Source: Blastopirellula marina
GTDB lineage: Bacteria; Planctomycetota; Planctomycetia; Pirellulales; Pirellulaceae
Assembly (NCBI RefSeq): GCF_002967715.1
Contig: NZ_PUIA01000051.1
Coordinates: forward strand, 157,666 to 221,665
Direction of reading: 5' to 3'
Length of the DNA stretch: 64,000 nt
Made by a program: the position numbers and the translations under genes. Below the pieces are notes generated by a model that saw nothing but the letters and a program-made list of their open reading frames with translations, was not told the DNA's origin and searched no databases. Positions within the stretch are counted from its first letter, which is position 1. Each line of letters begins with the position of its first letter. This document shows, piece after piece, positions 53,682 to 61,528 of this stretch.

Positions 53682-54602
53682 ATGAGAATGCAATTGAACG
53701 CTACCGTACTGTTTTTTATTCTGTTCTCACTCTATTGCACTGCGAATGCTGAAGAATTCGTTATAGTGCAGGATAAAGTTGACCATGCCTTCGAGCATCG
53801 AGAGGAGGCACGAGAGCTTGGCGGCAAAAAGGAATGGACTGAGAAGATTGCAAAGTCTGGGTGGACTTTATACGACTACACGGTTCACATAATTTCCAAG
53901 CGTGGACCGGGAACTAGCGCAAACTACAGTGTGAGTGACGACGTAATCGTCGTAGATGGACAAACGGGATACGAACACTTAACTGGTGAAGGAGGAAACT
54001 ACAAGGCAGTCGTACATGCAGTATTTATCAAGCCATATAAAACGGCTCAAGTTAACGTCAGTTCGTTCTCGGGTAAGCTCTCACTCACGGGAAGCACAGA
54101 AGACGAAGATGAATTTGCCGAAATGTCAAAATCCATCATGAACGCCCTAGCTGCAAATATTTCAGCCGACAAGATTGCGACTGTAACCGACACTGCGCTG
54201 GATGCAAATGGAGGTAACGGAAATCTATATCTCAATGATTCACCAGACAAGAATAACGCAAATCATCTTTGGAAGACAAAAAAAGTAGGGCAATACAACA
54301 TGATCCTTTCCAAAATCGAAGGAAAAGCCCTTGATGCAAATGGAGGTACTGGAAATCTATATCTAAACGACTCACCCGACCAAGGTAATGCTAATCATCT
54401 TTGGCGTTTAAAGAAGGTGGGTAACAACTTTATGATAATTTCTAAGGTTGCCAATAAAGCGTTAGATTCAAATTCGGGTGGGGCTGGAGACCCTTATTTG
54501 CACGAGAACCCTGAAAGCAATAACCGCAATCATTTGTGGAAATTCGTTGACGCATCTGATGGCTTCAAAATCATCCAACCTGTCCACAGGAAGTACGAGT
54601 AA
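53682..54602 (+). CDS. secreted protein with three lectin-like repeats (prophage cargo)
   Basis: A 306-residue protein with a signal peptide (residues 1-23, cleavage near TANAEE). Residues 25-155 form an unrecognised beta-rich domain. From 172 on there are three repeats of about 44 residues with the pattern ALDANGG-GNLYLNDSPD--NANHLW. They resemble the beta-trefoil ricin-type lectin unit, where three lobes make one fold. An exported lectin in a prophage, with its own terminator, looks like a cargo gene altering the host surface. Confidence 0.8.
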   Translation: MRMQLNATVLFFILFSLYCTANAEEFVIVQDKVDHAFEHREEARELGGKKEWTEKIAKSGWTLYDYTVHIISKRGPGTSANYSVSDDVIVVDGQTGYEHLTGEGGNYKAVVHAVFIKPYKTAQVNVSSFSGKLSLTGSTEDEDEFAEMSKSIMNALAANISADKIATVTDTALDANGGNGNLYLNDSPDKNNANHLWKTKKVGQYNMILSKIEGKALDANGGTGNLYLNDSPDQGNANHLWRLKKVGNNFMIISKVANKALDSNSGGAGDPYLHENPESNNRNHLWKFVDASDGFKIIQPVHRKYE

Positions 54603-54672
54603 ACACTGTCTTTGCGGCGGTTTAAGAAGACACCGACTAAATACCGCTTGACTGGTAAGATTTACTACCCTT

Positions 54673-54710
54673 GACCCTCTGCAAGATCGTTTCTCGCAGA
54701 GGGTCTTTTT
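54673..54710 (+). terminator. intrinsic terminator after the lectin-like gene
   Basis: GACCCTCTGC/GCAGAGGGTC, a perfect 10-bp stem, is followed by TTTTT. Confidence 0.85.
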
Positions 54711-54776
54711 ATGGATTTCTGCAAACTTTTTGCCAATTTCCTCACGGTTCTTACTACATAAGAAAAGGAGGAATAC

Positions 54777-54923
54777 ATGCCGAGAAAACACAGCACAACA
54801 ACCATCACAGTTGCCATCAGCAAAGAACTAAAGGACGAAATCAAAGAAGACGCAGATGCCAAAGACATGACGCTCTCGGAATTCATGAGATGGTTATTCA
54901 TCTCATGGAAGGAGCAGCAATGA
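54777..54923 (+). CDS. ribbon-helix-helix DNA-binding protein, 48 aa
   Basis: A short gene with a near-perfect ribosome-binding site (AAAAGGAGGAATAC). The product TTTITVAISKELKDEIKEDA, then KDMTLSEFMRWLFISW, is a typical CopG/Arc RHH fold. Its stop overlaps the next start (ATGA). It starts the plus-strand early operon and could be its regulator. Confidence 0.75.
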   Translation: MPRKHSTTTITVAISKELKDEIKEDADAKDMTLSEFMRWLFISWKEQQ

Positions 54924-55057
54924 ATCAATGGCTCAAAGCTCGCAAGCAAAAGGAAATCATGAAAGAACTGTCCGAGTGGCAGAGGAACTTTCTCACCAAG
55001 ATCATCGGCAAGACTGGCAATCGCTACCAATGGGTAGCGAAGGAGAGTGGAGAGTGA
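54920..55057 (+). CDS. hypothetical protein, 45 aa
   Basis: Translationally coupled (ATGA) to the RHH gene. The product is a basic helical peptide (WLKARKQKEIMKELSEWQRN). Unknown. Confidence 0.55.
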   Translation: MNQWLKARKQKEIMKELSEWQRNFLTKIIGKTGNRYQWVAKESGE

Positions 55058-55332
55058 TGGCCGAGGGTAAGTGGACAAACACCAGCATCTCCATGACACC
55101 AGAAATGCTCGATGACATCCGCAGGGAAGCCAAACAAAAAGGCTGCTCTGTATCTCACGTGATGCGCACAGGTTGGATGTATTACCAGCATTTTGGATAT
55201 CCAGCCGTTATTGAATATGAACAGGACTCGTCCAGTCTCCATGCTGGTCTCGTGATCGGTGGTCTGATCGGTCTAACCCTTGGCTCCATATTCGGTCTCG
55301 TCGGTGGCTTCGTCTGGGGGTCATGTGGCTAA
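55057..55332 (+). CDS. RHH-like protein with C-terminal membrane hairpin, 91 aa
   Basis: The start overlaps the previous stop (TGATG). Residues 1-45 look like an RHH domain (SISMTPEMLDDIRREAKQKG). Residues 60-90 are hydrophobic and Gly-rich (VIGGLIGLTLGSIFGLVGGF), a membrane segment. A DNA-binding domain tied to the membrane would be unusual. Confidence 0.65.
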   Translation: MAEGKWTNTSISMTPEMLDDIRREAKQKGCSVSHVMRTGWMYYQHFGYPAVIEYEQDSSSLHAGLVIGGLIGLTLGSIFGLVGGFVWGSCG

Positions 55333-55648
55333 CAAAATTCCAACACATCGCATGGTTCCAAATCGATACGAGCAAAGCCAACAACGTAAGGAAGACCGAG
55401 CTTTTTACTCGTCAGCGAGATGGCAGCGATGCCGAAAACGATACATACAACAGCAGCCTCTTTGCGAGTGTGGATGTGGTGAAATGGCAACCGAGGTCCA
55501 TCACAAAATTGATCGCAAGGAACGACCAGATTTAGCCTTCGATTTTGACAATCTCGAAGCCATGACAAAGCCATGTCACTCCCGTATTACGAGGGAGCGA
55601 CAACTCGAAAAGAAATCATCAAAGAAGGAGGAAGATGGCAACGTTTAG
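55325..55648 (+). CDS. HNH endonuclease of the packaging type
   Basis: I take the GTG at 55325, which overlaps the previous gene. The product of about 107 residues has CECGCGEMATEVHHKIDRKE and DNLEAMTKPCHSRITRER, the HNH core. Such nucleases commonly lie close to terS/terL and help HK97-type packaging; here several genes separate them. Confidence 0.8.
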   Translation: MANKIPTHRMVPNRYEQSQQRKEDRAFYSSARWQRCRKRYIQQQPLCECGCGEMATEVHHKIDRKERPDLAFDFDNLEAMTKPCHSRITRERQLEKKSSKKEEDGNV

Positions 55649-55862
55649 AAAGAACGAAAAAGACGAGATTGAATTCTTCGACATTGTTCCGAACACACCA
55701 CAACCGTGTTCACTGGCGATCATAAGCCATTTACTGAGATATTCCGAAGAAGGCAAGCTTGCTCCATATCGAGTGGTGGTGACAACGACACCAGAAAATG
55801 AGCTTGTCAATAAACAGCATGTGAACATCATGTTCATCAAAGAAAAGGAGGGGGGCAATTGA
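55635..55862 (+). CDS. hypothetical protein, 75 aa
   Basis: Good ribosome-binding site (AAGGAGGAAG), overlapping the HNH end. The soluble product (FRKNEKDEIEFFDIVPNTPQ) has no known family. Confidence 0.55.
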   Translation: MATFRKNEKDEIEFFDIVPNTPQPCSLAIISHLLRYSEEGKLAPYRVVVTTTPENELVNKQHVNIMFIKEKEGGN

Positions 55863-56032
55863 ATCTGAAAATTGGCGATGTGGTCAGATTGAAATCAGGC
55901 GGACCACAGATGACCGTTGACCACATCGAGAATGATGATGTGCATGTTGCTTGGTTCGACGGTCGAAAATGCAAGAGAGTTATTCTCACAGAAATTATGC
56001 TTTGCCTCGTCAACGAACAGGAGGACGAATGA
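55859..56032 (+). CDS. DUF2158 (YodC)-like protein, 57 aa
   Basis: A TTG start after AAAAGGAGGGGGGCAA. The product MNLKIGDVVRLKSGGPQMTV, then VAWFDGRKCKRVILTEIMLC, matches the short DUF2158 pattern (GDVVxLKSGGPxMTV ... WFxG). It overlaps both neighbours by four bases. Confidence 0.75.
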   Translation: MNLKIGDVVRLKSGGPQMTVDHIENDDVHVAWFDGRKCKRVILTEIMLCLVNEQEDE

Positions 56033-56508
56033 CAGAACTTGGATCACTTTCTATCAAATTTGATTACGATCCCAATGAGGCTCAATACTTCATAAATGCA
56101 GAAGAAAGAACGATCACCTTTCTCGTCAATGGTCAAGCCATTGTCTGTGAGTACCAAGGTACACCAGAACAGTTCTTGGCAATGCTTGACGACAAAATCG
56201 CAAATGAACTATCTGGCGATAAAGATGGATTCACGCTCAAAGAAATGAGCCCAGATACACCAACCAACATTCTTGAAATCCGTGTTGCCTTGGGAGAAAT
56301 CGGTGAAGAGATCACCGACATCGAAGAAAGGATGGAGCGTGTTTGGAAACGCTTCGAGATTCCCGACGATCCTGACCACGTGAGGGACTTTGACGCAGAA
56401 CTGTATAACATCGTCGGTGATGTGGAGAACATTGCACGCATGACATGCGAAATGTCAGCAAAGATCGAGAAACGAAGAAAACAATTGGAGGACCGTGAAG
56501 AAACCTAA
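56029..56508 (+). CDS. hypothetical phage protein, 159 aa
   Basis: Coupled by ATGA to the DUF2158 gene. Acidic; an N-terminal beta part (TELGSLSIKFDYDPNEAQYF) and a C-terminal helical, coiled-coil-like part (EIGEEITDIEERMERVWKRF). Unknown. Confidence 0.65.
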   Translation: MTELGSLSIKFDYDPNEAQYFINAEERTITFLVNGQAIVCEYQGTPEQFLAMLDDKIANELSGDKDGFTLKEMSPDTPTNILEIRVALGEIGEEITDIEERMERVWKRFEIPDDPDHVRDFDAELYNIVGDVENIARMTCEMSAKIEKRRKQLEDREET

Positions 56509-56872
56509 TGAAATCAACATCGGTGGAGTGGTCTACAAGATCACTTACACCAAGGACAGAGTAAAGACAGATTTGGACAAACGATCACAGTTGTGGGGGC
56601 AAATATGCTACCACACGAGGACGATTCGTGTTTTTGAGGGTGAGAACGATCACACACGGCAACCAATCGACCAGTTCCACGTTCTGCTACACGAGGTCAT
56701 TCATGGCATCATTCGGCAACATGAATTCCTTGAGCATTGCATCAAGGACCGTGATTCAGAAGAAGTGATTGTCGATCAAATCGCTTCGGTTCTTTCCGAC
56801 ACCCTTGTCCGAAATGGTTGGTTCAACCTCGATGATTGGGATGGAACACCGAAGAAAGCGAGGGGCAAATGA
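56495..56872 (+). CDS. putative zinc metalloprotease-like protein (HExxH)
   Basis: The GTG at 56495 overlaps the previous gene. The 125-residue product contains HVLLHEVIHGII, an HExxH motif, inside a helix, with a possible third ligand further on. ImmA/IrrE and SprT-like phage proteins share this plan. In prophages such proteins often cleave repressors, but no repressor partner is seen here. Confidence 0.65.
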   Translation: MKKPNEINIGGVVYKITYTKDRVKTDLDKRSQLWGQICYHTRTIRVFEGENDHTRQPIDQFHVLLHEVIHGIIRQHEFLEHCIKDRDSEEVIVDQIASVLSDTLVRNGWFNLDDWDGTPKKARGK

Positions 56873-56894
56873 GACACATGAATAAGGAGGGTGT

Positions 56895-57209
56895 TTGAAC
56901 CATTTCTGGCAGCCCAAAAAATATGGAATGAGCGGCAACATTACGTTCAATGATATCGTTGGTTTGGAAGGCTCAATCGTTGAAGTCTTCGACCAATCCA
57001 TTCCACAGGTGTTCTCCGATGTTCCGAGGAACCCACTGCATGAGAGCAGGCAGGAGGCAATCAATCATTGCCTAGCGTACCCAACACGAAGACCGACGAA
57101 CGATCCAATAGAAGCGATATGTTACCGATCACGGCTGATGTCGAAGCAATTAGCACGGACACGTTTATCCATGGGAGGAATCACGATCAGGGACATCATC
57201 GGCGTATGA
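56895..57209 (+). CDS. hypothetical protein, 104 aa
   Basis: A TTG start behind AAGGAGG. The product (MNHFWQPKKYGMSGNITFND...) is soluble; its C-terminus has many Arg and ends IRDIIGV. It closes the early operon, followed by a C-rich palindrome (57217-57240). Unknown. Confidence 0.55.
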   Translation: MNHFWQPKKYGMSGNITFNDIVGLEGSIVEVFDQSIPQVFSDVPRNPLHESRQEAINHCLAYPTRRPTNDPIEAICYRSRLMSKQLARTRLSMGGITIRDIIGV

Positions 57210-57324
57210 GATGACGCCCCTCTCCCCGTGCTGGGGGAGGTATGGGGGTCGATTTTCTACGGCCCTAGATGACCCAATACGCCGTGGTATGTGTAGTTTT
57301 TTCGTGCCGAATTGGGCTTAGGGG

Positions 57325-58383
57325 TTAACGCCCATGCAGTCTACAGAGCTTGTCATGAATCTCCTGTTCGAGTCTGCCATCACCCATGTTTCGAAGCTCG
57401 ACTTCCTCACCCACATTGTTCTGGCTAATTGGGCGAGCCAACAAGGTTAGTTCTGCTACTCTAGCTTCCAGCATTGAATTGAGAGAACCCCGAATTGGAT
57501 GCGTTGGAACTTTTGACTTCAATCTCACGTTCACCGTCAAGAGTTGCGTCGGCAAGATTACGGCATTCGGATTTCCAACCACGATTCCGCTTTCAAGCGA
57601 ACCGTCGCTGTCGATTGGCTTCCAATTGCTGTGTTCGGAGATGTTCTTGACATGAATCCCCCAATGGGTCGCAATTTGGAATGTGACATTTCTGATAAAC
57701 AACTGTAATGTCATTTCCACATAGTAGTTTGCTGTGTGGTCCTCAATTTTAGGAATGACGAACTGCCATCCTTCAATTCGAAGAACAGTGCGAGTGACTC
57801 GATTTCTCAGATTCTCAAGGTGGTAGTGTGGAGCTTGCTCAGATTTGTCTCCCTGCCGCCAGTAATAAACAAAGTGTTTGTCGTCGTAGTTCGTTTGATG
57901 GGGGGCGGTATCGCTTTTTTCGATGATCGCAACGAAAATCGGGTCTTGTGCTTTATCTCTACGATTGACCCTCACCACCTTAAACTGAATTAGATTCGGC
58001 ATTACGGACTTCGACACAATGCCGTTAAGGTAGCTCTCCATCGCATCCATAGTTTTGAGAGAATCCCAGCCATCGATGTTGTAAGTATAGTCATAGCTTC
58101 TGTCGGGTTTCATCTCGGAACGAGACTTGATGACCTGCCCATTCTCCCTGTCAGTGAGCGTTTCCGAGACACCGAAAACAAGGTAGCCACCTTCTGTATT
58201 CGCAAATGCCGACACCTCACGTGACACCTTCGCCTTTAGTGCGTTTGCATTTTTTGAATACTCGCCTCTGGCTTTGTATTCCCAGTGGACGTTTTCCCCT
58301 ATGGTTTGAATGTAATCCAGCAGAGACTCGGCATCTTCAAAATCGGTGATATTGAACGAAGGGTCAGGTTTTCTGTCAGGCAT
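57325..58383 (-). CDS. Schlafen AlbA_2-like domain protein
   Basis: A 352-residue protein. Residues 17-150 carry the AlbA_2 pattern: VHWEYKARGE (Glu35, Lys37), VSREVSAFANTEGGYLVFGV and the later VAIIEKSDTAPH and HFVYYWRQGDK. AlbA_2 proteins bind nucleic acids, and Schlafen relatives cut tRNA. The C-terminal 160 residues are a beta-rich domain I do not recognise. It lies 25 bp after the nuclease gene on the minus strand, within plus-strand phage genes, which is typical of accessory defence cargo. Confidence 0.8.
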   Translation of the reverse strand: MPDRKPDPSFNITDFEDAESLLDYIQTIGENVHWEYKARGEYSKNANALKAKVSREVSAFANTEGGYLVFGVSETLTDRENGQVIKSRSEMKPDRSYDYTYNIDGWDSLKTMDAMESYLNGIVSKSVMPNLIQFKVVRVNRRDKAQDPIFVAIIEKSDTAPHQTNYDDKHFVYYWRQGDKSEQAPHYHLENLRNRVTRTVLRIEGWQFVIPKIEDHTANYYVEMTLQLFIRNVTFQIATHWGIHVKNISEHSNWKPIDSDGSLESGIVVGNPNAVILPTQLLTVNVRLKSKVPTHPIRGSLNSMLEARVAELTLLARPISQNNVGEEVELRNMGDGRLEQEIHDKLCRLHGR

Positions 58384-58408
58384 GGCGATTTAGCTTCTGT
58401 TCGTGGTA

Positions 58409-59218
58409 CTACTTAGGAGCGACAACTACTTTGACATGAAGCCCGTCAGTTGTCTTTGAGAGGTCGTTTTCCATGCCTCTAGCATTATTGACGTAACCGC
58501 TCGGGTCATAGACGAAACAAATCAATGTCCTGTAGTCGGGATGTGAGCGGTATCGCTCGATGTCGATAATCAATTCTTCTCCCAGCTTCTTATCTGTTAG
58601 AGACTTCCGTGTCTTTTTGCATTCCACAACAATGCGTTCGGACTTGAGCAAGAAGTCTATTCGTGACGCTGCTCCTGCATGACTGGGTGTCCACTCTTCT
58701 GGTCGCACATCTTCAAAGTGGAGCAACAAGAGTGCATGAAGCAAATCTTGTACATCGTATTCGTCCTCGACATCGAGGGTAGCTCGGTTATTGTATCGCT
58801 TTCGCAATTGCCTACATACTGAATGAAATCGAAGACAAATCTCTGTAACTACTTCAACTGCATCGATACGAATCTTGGTGTTTGTCGCAGGAAGGCCGAA
58901 TGTATCGATATTCCACTTCAGATTTTCGAGCATTCGTATTGCGGTAAGAACATGGTTCCGAAAATCCCGAACTTGGTGAATATGCTCAACCCATATTGGT
59001 GCATTCCGAAATTCAGGATTGATGCGACTCCATGTCTTAAAGGCAACGACTTGCTTTGACTCCGATCCAAATAGTTGGGTTACGACAAGATCACATTTGT
59101 GGGACCATGCATCTAGCCCAACTTTGCTCTTTTGGACTTCTTCGCCCTCTTGCATCAAATCGTCGAGCATCTGCTTGGCTTTTTCGGGAGTTGGACGATC
59201 CAAGAGCAAGTTCTCCAT
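58409..59218 (-). CDS. PD-(D/E)XK nuclease-domain protein
   Basis: A 269-residue protein. Residues 1-150 are helical. The C-terminal domain has the nuclease triad: Asp188 (SRIDFLL), Glu199 and Lys201 (IVVECKK), followed by a helix with EELIIDIERY and the strand RTLICFVYDP. Very similar C-terminal domains occur in proteins of defence islands (established pattern, not checked here). It is the first gene of the two-gene minus-strand unit. Confidence 0.8.
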   Translation of the reverse strand: MENLLLDRPTPEKAKQMLDDLMQEGEEVQKSKVGLDAWSHKCDLVVTQLFGSESKQVVAFKTWSRINPEFRNAPIWVEHIHQVRDFRNHVLTAIRMLENLKWNIDTFGLPATNTKIRIDAVEVVTEICLRFHSVCRQLRKRYNNRATLDVEDEYDVQDLLHALLLLHFEDVRPEEWTPSHAGAASRIDFLLKSERIVVECKKTRKSLTDKKLGEELIIDIERYRSHPDYRTLICFVYDPSGYVNNARGMENDLSKTTDGLHVKVVVAPK

Positions 59219-59257
59219 TACTTAGCGAAAGCGAGAGGCATTGCCATAGATAAAGGT

Positions 59258-59725
59258 ATGGCAAAAGGCAGAATTCCCAAACCGAAACAAATCAACGACC
59301 TGAAGGGCGATACCCACAAAAGGAGACGGCATACCGTTGAGCCGAAGGCTCCTTCTGATCTGCCACAATGCCCCAGTTATCTCGGAGACATTGCTCAAAA
59401 GGAATGGGTTCACGTGACAACTCAACTCAAACAAATGGGGCTTTTGTCCACGGCTGATACGACCGCAATTGCCATGTATTGTGCCTCCTTCGAGAGATGG
59501 CAGCAAGCGTGCGAAACACGCAAGAAATGCGGGGATTTCATCAAAACCCCAAACGGGCACATGCAGCCGGGGCCATGGATGTCCCAAATTCGGCAGGCTG
59601 AAGATAGTTGCCGCAGATGGCTTATTGAATTCGGCCTTACACCGGCAGCCAGAAGCAGAATGGCAATTCCTAAAGAAGCAGCAAAGAGTTCTGTTCTTTC
59701 GTTTGCCAAAAAGAAATCTGCATAA
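59258..59725 (+). CDS. terS: terminase small subunit, P27 family
   Basis: The start at 59258 lies 40 bp from the divergent nuclease gene. The 155-residue product has the P27 pattern: AKGRIPKPKQINDLKGD, a basic N-terminus, LTPAARSRMAIPKE at the end. It recognises phage DNA for packaging by TerL. Confidence 0.85.
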   Translation: MAKGRIPKPKQINDLKGDTHKRRRHTVEPKAPSDLPQCPSYLGDIAQKEWVHVTTQLKQMGLLSTADTTAIAMYCASFERWQQACETRKKCGDFIKTPNGHMQPGPWMSQIRQAEDSCRRWLIEFGLTPAARSRMAIPKEAAKSSVLSFAKKKSA

Positions 59726-59780
59726 CTAGATAAGATTGTCCTGTAAGTACCGTGGAAAGCTCTTGCTGGATAGCCTAACG

Positions 59781-59813
59781 ACACCTCAAGCAACTTTGCT
59801 TGAGGTGTTTTTT
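59781..59813 (+). terminator. strong hairpin terminator between terS and terL
   Basis: ACACCTCAAGCA/TGCTTGAGGTGT, a 12-bp perfect stem with loop ACTT, is followed by TTTTTT. It should end most terS transcripts. Confidence 0.88.
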
Positions 59814-59838
59814 GTTGCCGTCGTCCTAGATACACACG

Positions 59839-61515
59839 ATGGCAAAACGAAGAAAACTAGTTCCGAAACAATACATCGTCACCGATGCAGACCGCAAGGC
59901 AATCAAAGAAGGTTGCTGGTTCGACCAAGATGCAGCAGATCATGTCTGCGACTTCATTGAGACATTCTGCGTATACACAAAAAACTTCGATGATGAACTC
60001 GTCGGCCATCTAGTTGTATTGCTGCCTTGGCAACGTTGGTTTCTCTCCATGTTGTTTGGATGGAAACGCAAAGATGGAAGACGAAGGTTTCGGGCGGCTT
60101 CAGTGTGGATTCCTAAGAAGAATGGAAAGACCACGCTTTGTGCTTGGGTAATTCTTTACCTTTTATGTGCAGATGGTGAACCGGCAGCAGAGGTCTATTC
60201 TGCCGCAAATTCGCAGGTACAAGCACGTGAAATTTGGAAGGAATGCAAACACATCATCGATGACTCCCCAGAATTGGCGGAAGTTCTGGAACATGCCAAG
60301 TCAACAAGCCGTGTTACATACGAAGCAACACGTTCCTTCTATGCCGCAATCTCTAGCTCCCCAAAAACCGCAGAAGGCTTAAACGCTTCTGGTGTCGTCG
60401 TCGATGAAGTTCATCGATTCGACAAACCAAGAGATGAAGACTTCTTCAATGCCCTTAGATGGTCTGGCAAAGCAAGAAAGAATCCCCTCTTCATCACGAT
60501 TAGCACGGCTGGCGTGTTCGATCCCCAATCAACCGGTTGGAAACTTTATAAAGTCGCCAAGGACATTCTCCAAGGCATCAACACGCAGACCGACATCCTG
60601 CCGCTTGTGTATGAGGGAGACCCAGACGACAACTGGCACACGACCACACCAGATGGAAAACCTAACAAGGACTGTGAGAAGGTTTGGAAGAAATCGAATC
60701 CTTCATTGGGGATCGCAATCGACATCGATGATTTTAGAAGTGATGTCGAAGCCATCGAACAAAACCCAAGCCAACTATCTGCATTCTTACGGTACAACTT
60801 CAATCTGTGGCAATCTTCGTCCATGTCTTGGATCACCGATGACCGGTGGATGACCTGCCAAGGCTCGACCAATCTCTCGCAAGAACAAATTGATTCCATG
60901 CGATGGACCGCTGGTCTGGATATGGCTCGCACTATCGACCTTACAGCATTTGTTCTCGTCGGTCGTGATGACGAGAACGACAAGACTTATGTAATTTGTT
61001 TCTTTTGGTGTAGCAAGGAGCAGGCATCATTGCGACAGAAACGAGACCAAGTGAACTACGAGACTTGGGCAAACGCTGGATTAATAAGAACCCACGAGGG
61101 TGAGGTCATCGATTACAACAAGGTTCGTGCAGACATCTTGAAAATATGCGAGACCTACCCTGTCGAGAAAATCGCCATTGACCGATTCACGGCAAACGCC
61201 ACCGCTCAACAATTACAGGACGACGGTTTACCGGTGGTCTTCTATGGCCAAGGCTTTAAAGACATGTCTCCTGCCGTTTCCGAGGTCGAGCGTCTGATCT
61301 TCTCCAAGGAACTTGTTCACGACAACGCAGTTCTTCGTTGGATGATGTCGAATGTGGAGATAGTCACCGACGATGCAGGAAACGTGAAATGCTCTCGTAA
61401 ACGATCACGAGAGAAGATCGATGGTGTTATTTCTCTTTGTATGGCGGTAGGTGTGGGAATGGAGCCGGAAAAGAAAAGGTCGGTCTATGAGGACCGGGAT
61501 ATTTTCGTGGTGTGA
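59839..61515 (+). CDS. terL: terminase large subunit
   Basis: A 558-residue packaging motor of the HK97 type. The ATPase has Walker A in IPKKNGKTTL (91-98), Walker B in VVVDEVH (186-192) and the STAG-like motif FITISTAG. The nuclease domain begins near GLDMARTIDLTAF and includes AIDRFTANATAQQLQ. Full length for the family. Confidence 0.95.
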   Translation: MAKRRKLVPKQYIVTDADRKAIKEGCWFDQDAADHVCDFIETFCVYTKNFDDELVGHLVVLLPWQRWFLSMLFGWKRKDGRRRFRAASVWIPKKNGKTTLCAWVILYLLCADGEPAAEVYSAANSQVQAREIWKECKHIIDDSPELAEVLEHAKSTSRVTYEATRSFYAAISSSPKTAEGLNASGVVVDEVHRFDKPRDEDFFNALRWSGKARKNPLFITISTAGVFDPQSTGWKLYKVAKDILQGINTQTDILPLVYEGDPDDNWHTTTPDGKPNKDCEKVWKKSNPSLGIAIDIDDFRSDVEAIEQNPSQLSAFLRYNFNLWQSSSMSWITDDRWMTCQGSTNLSQEQIDSMRWTAGLDMARTIDLTAFVLVGRDDENDKTYVICFFWCSKEQASLRQKRDQVNYETWANAGLIRTHEGEVIDYNKVRADILKICETYPVEKIAIDRFTANATAQQLQDDGLPVVFYGQGFKDMSPAVSEVERLIFSKELVHDNAVLRWMMSNVEIVTDDAGNVKCSRKRSREKIDGVISLCMAVGVGMEPEKKRSVYEDRDIFVV

Positions 61516-61528
61516 ACATACATAAGGC

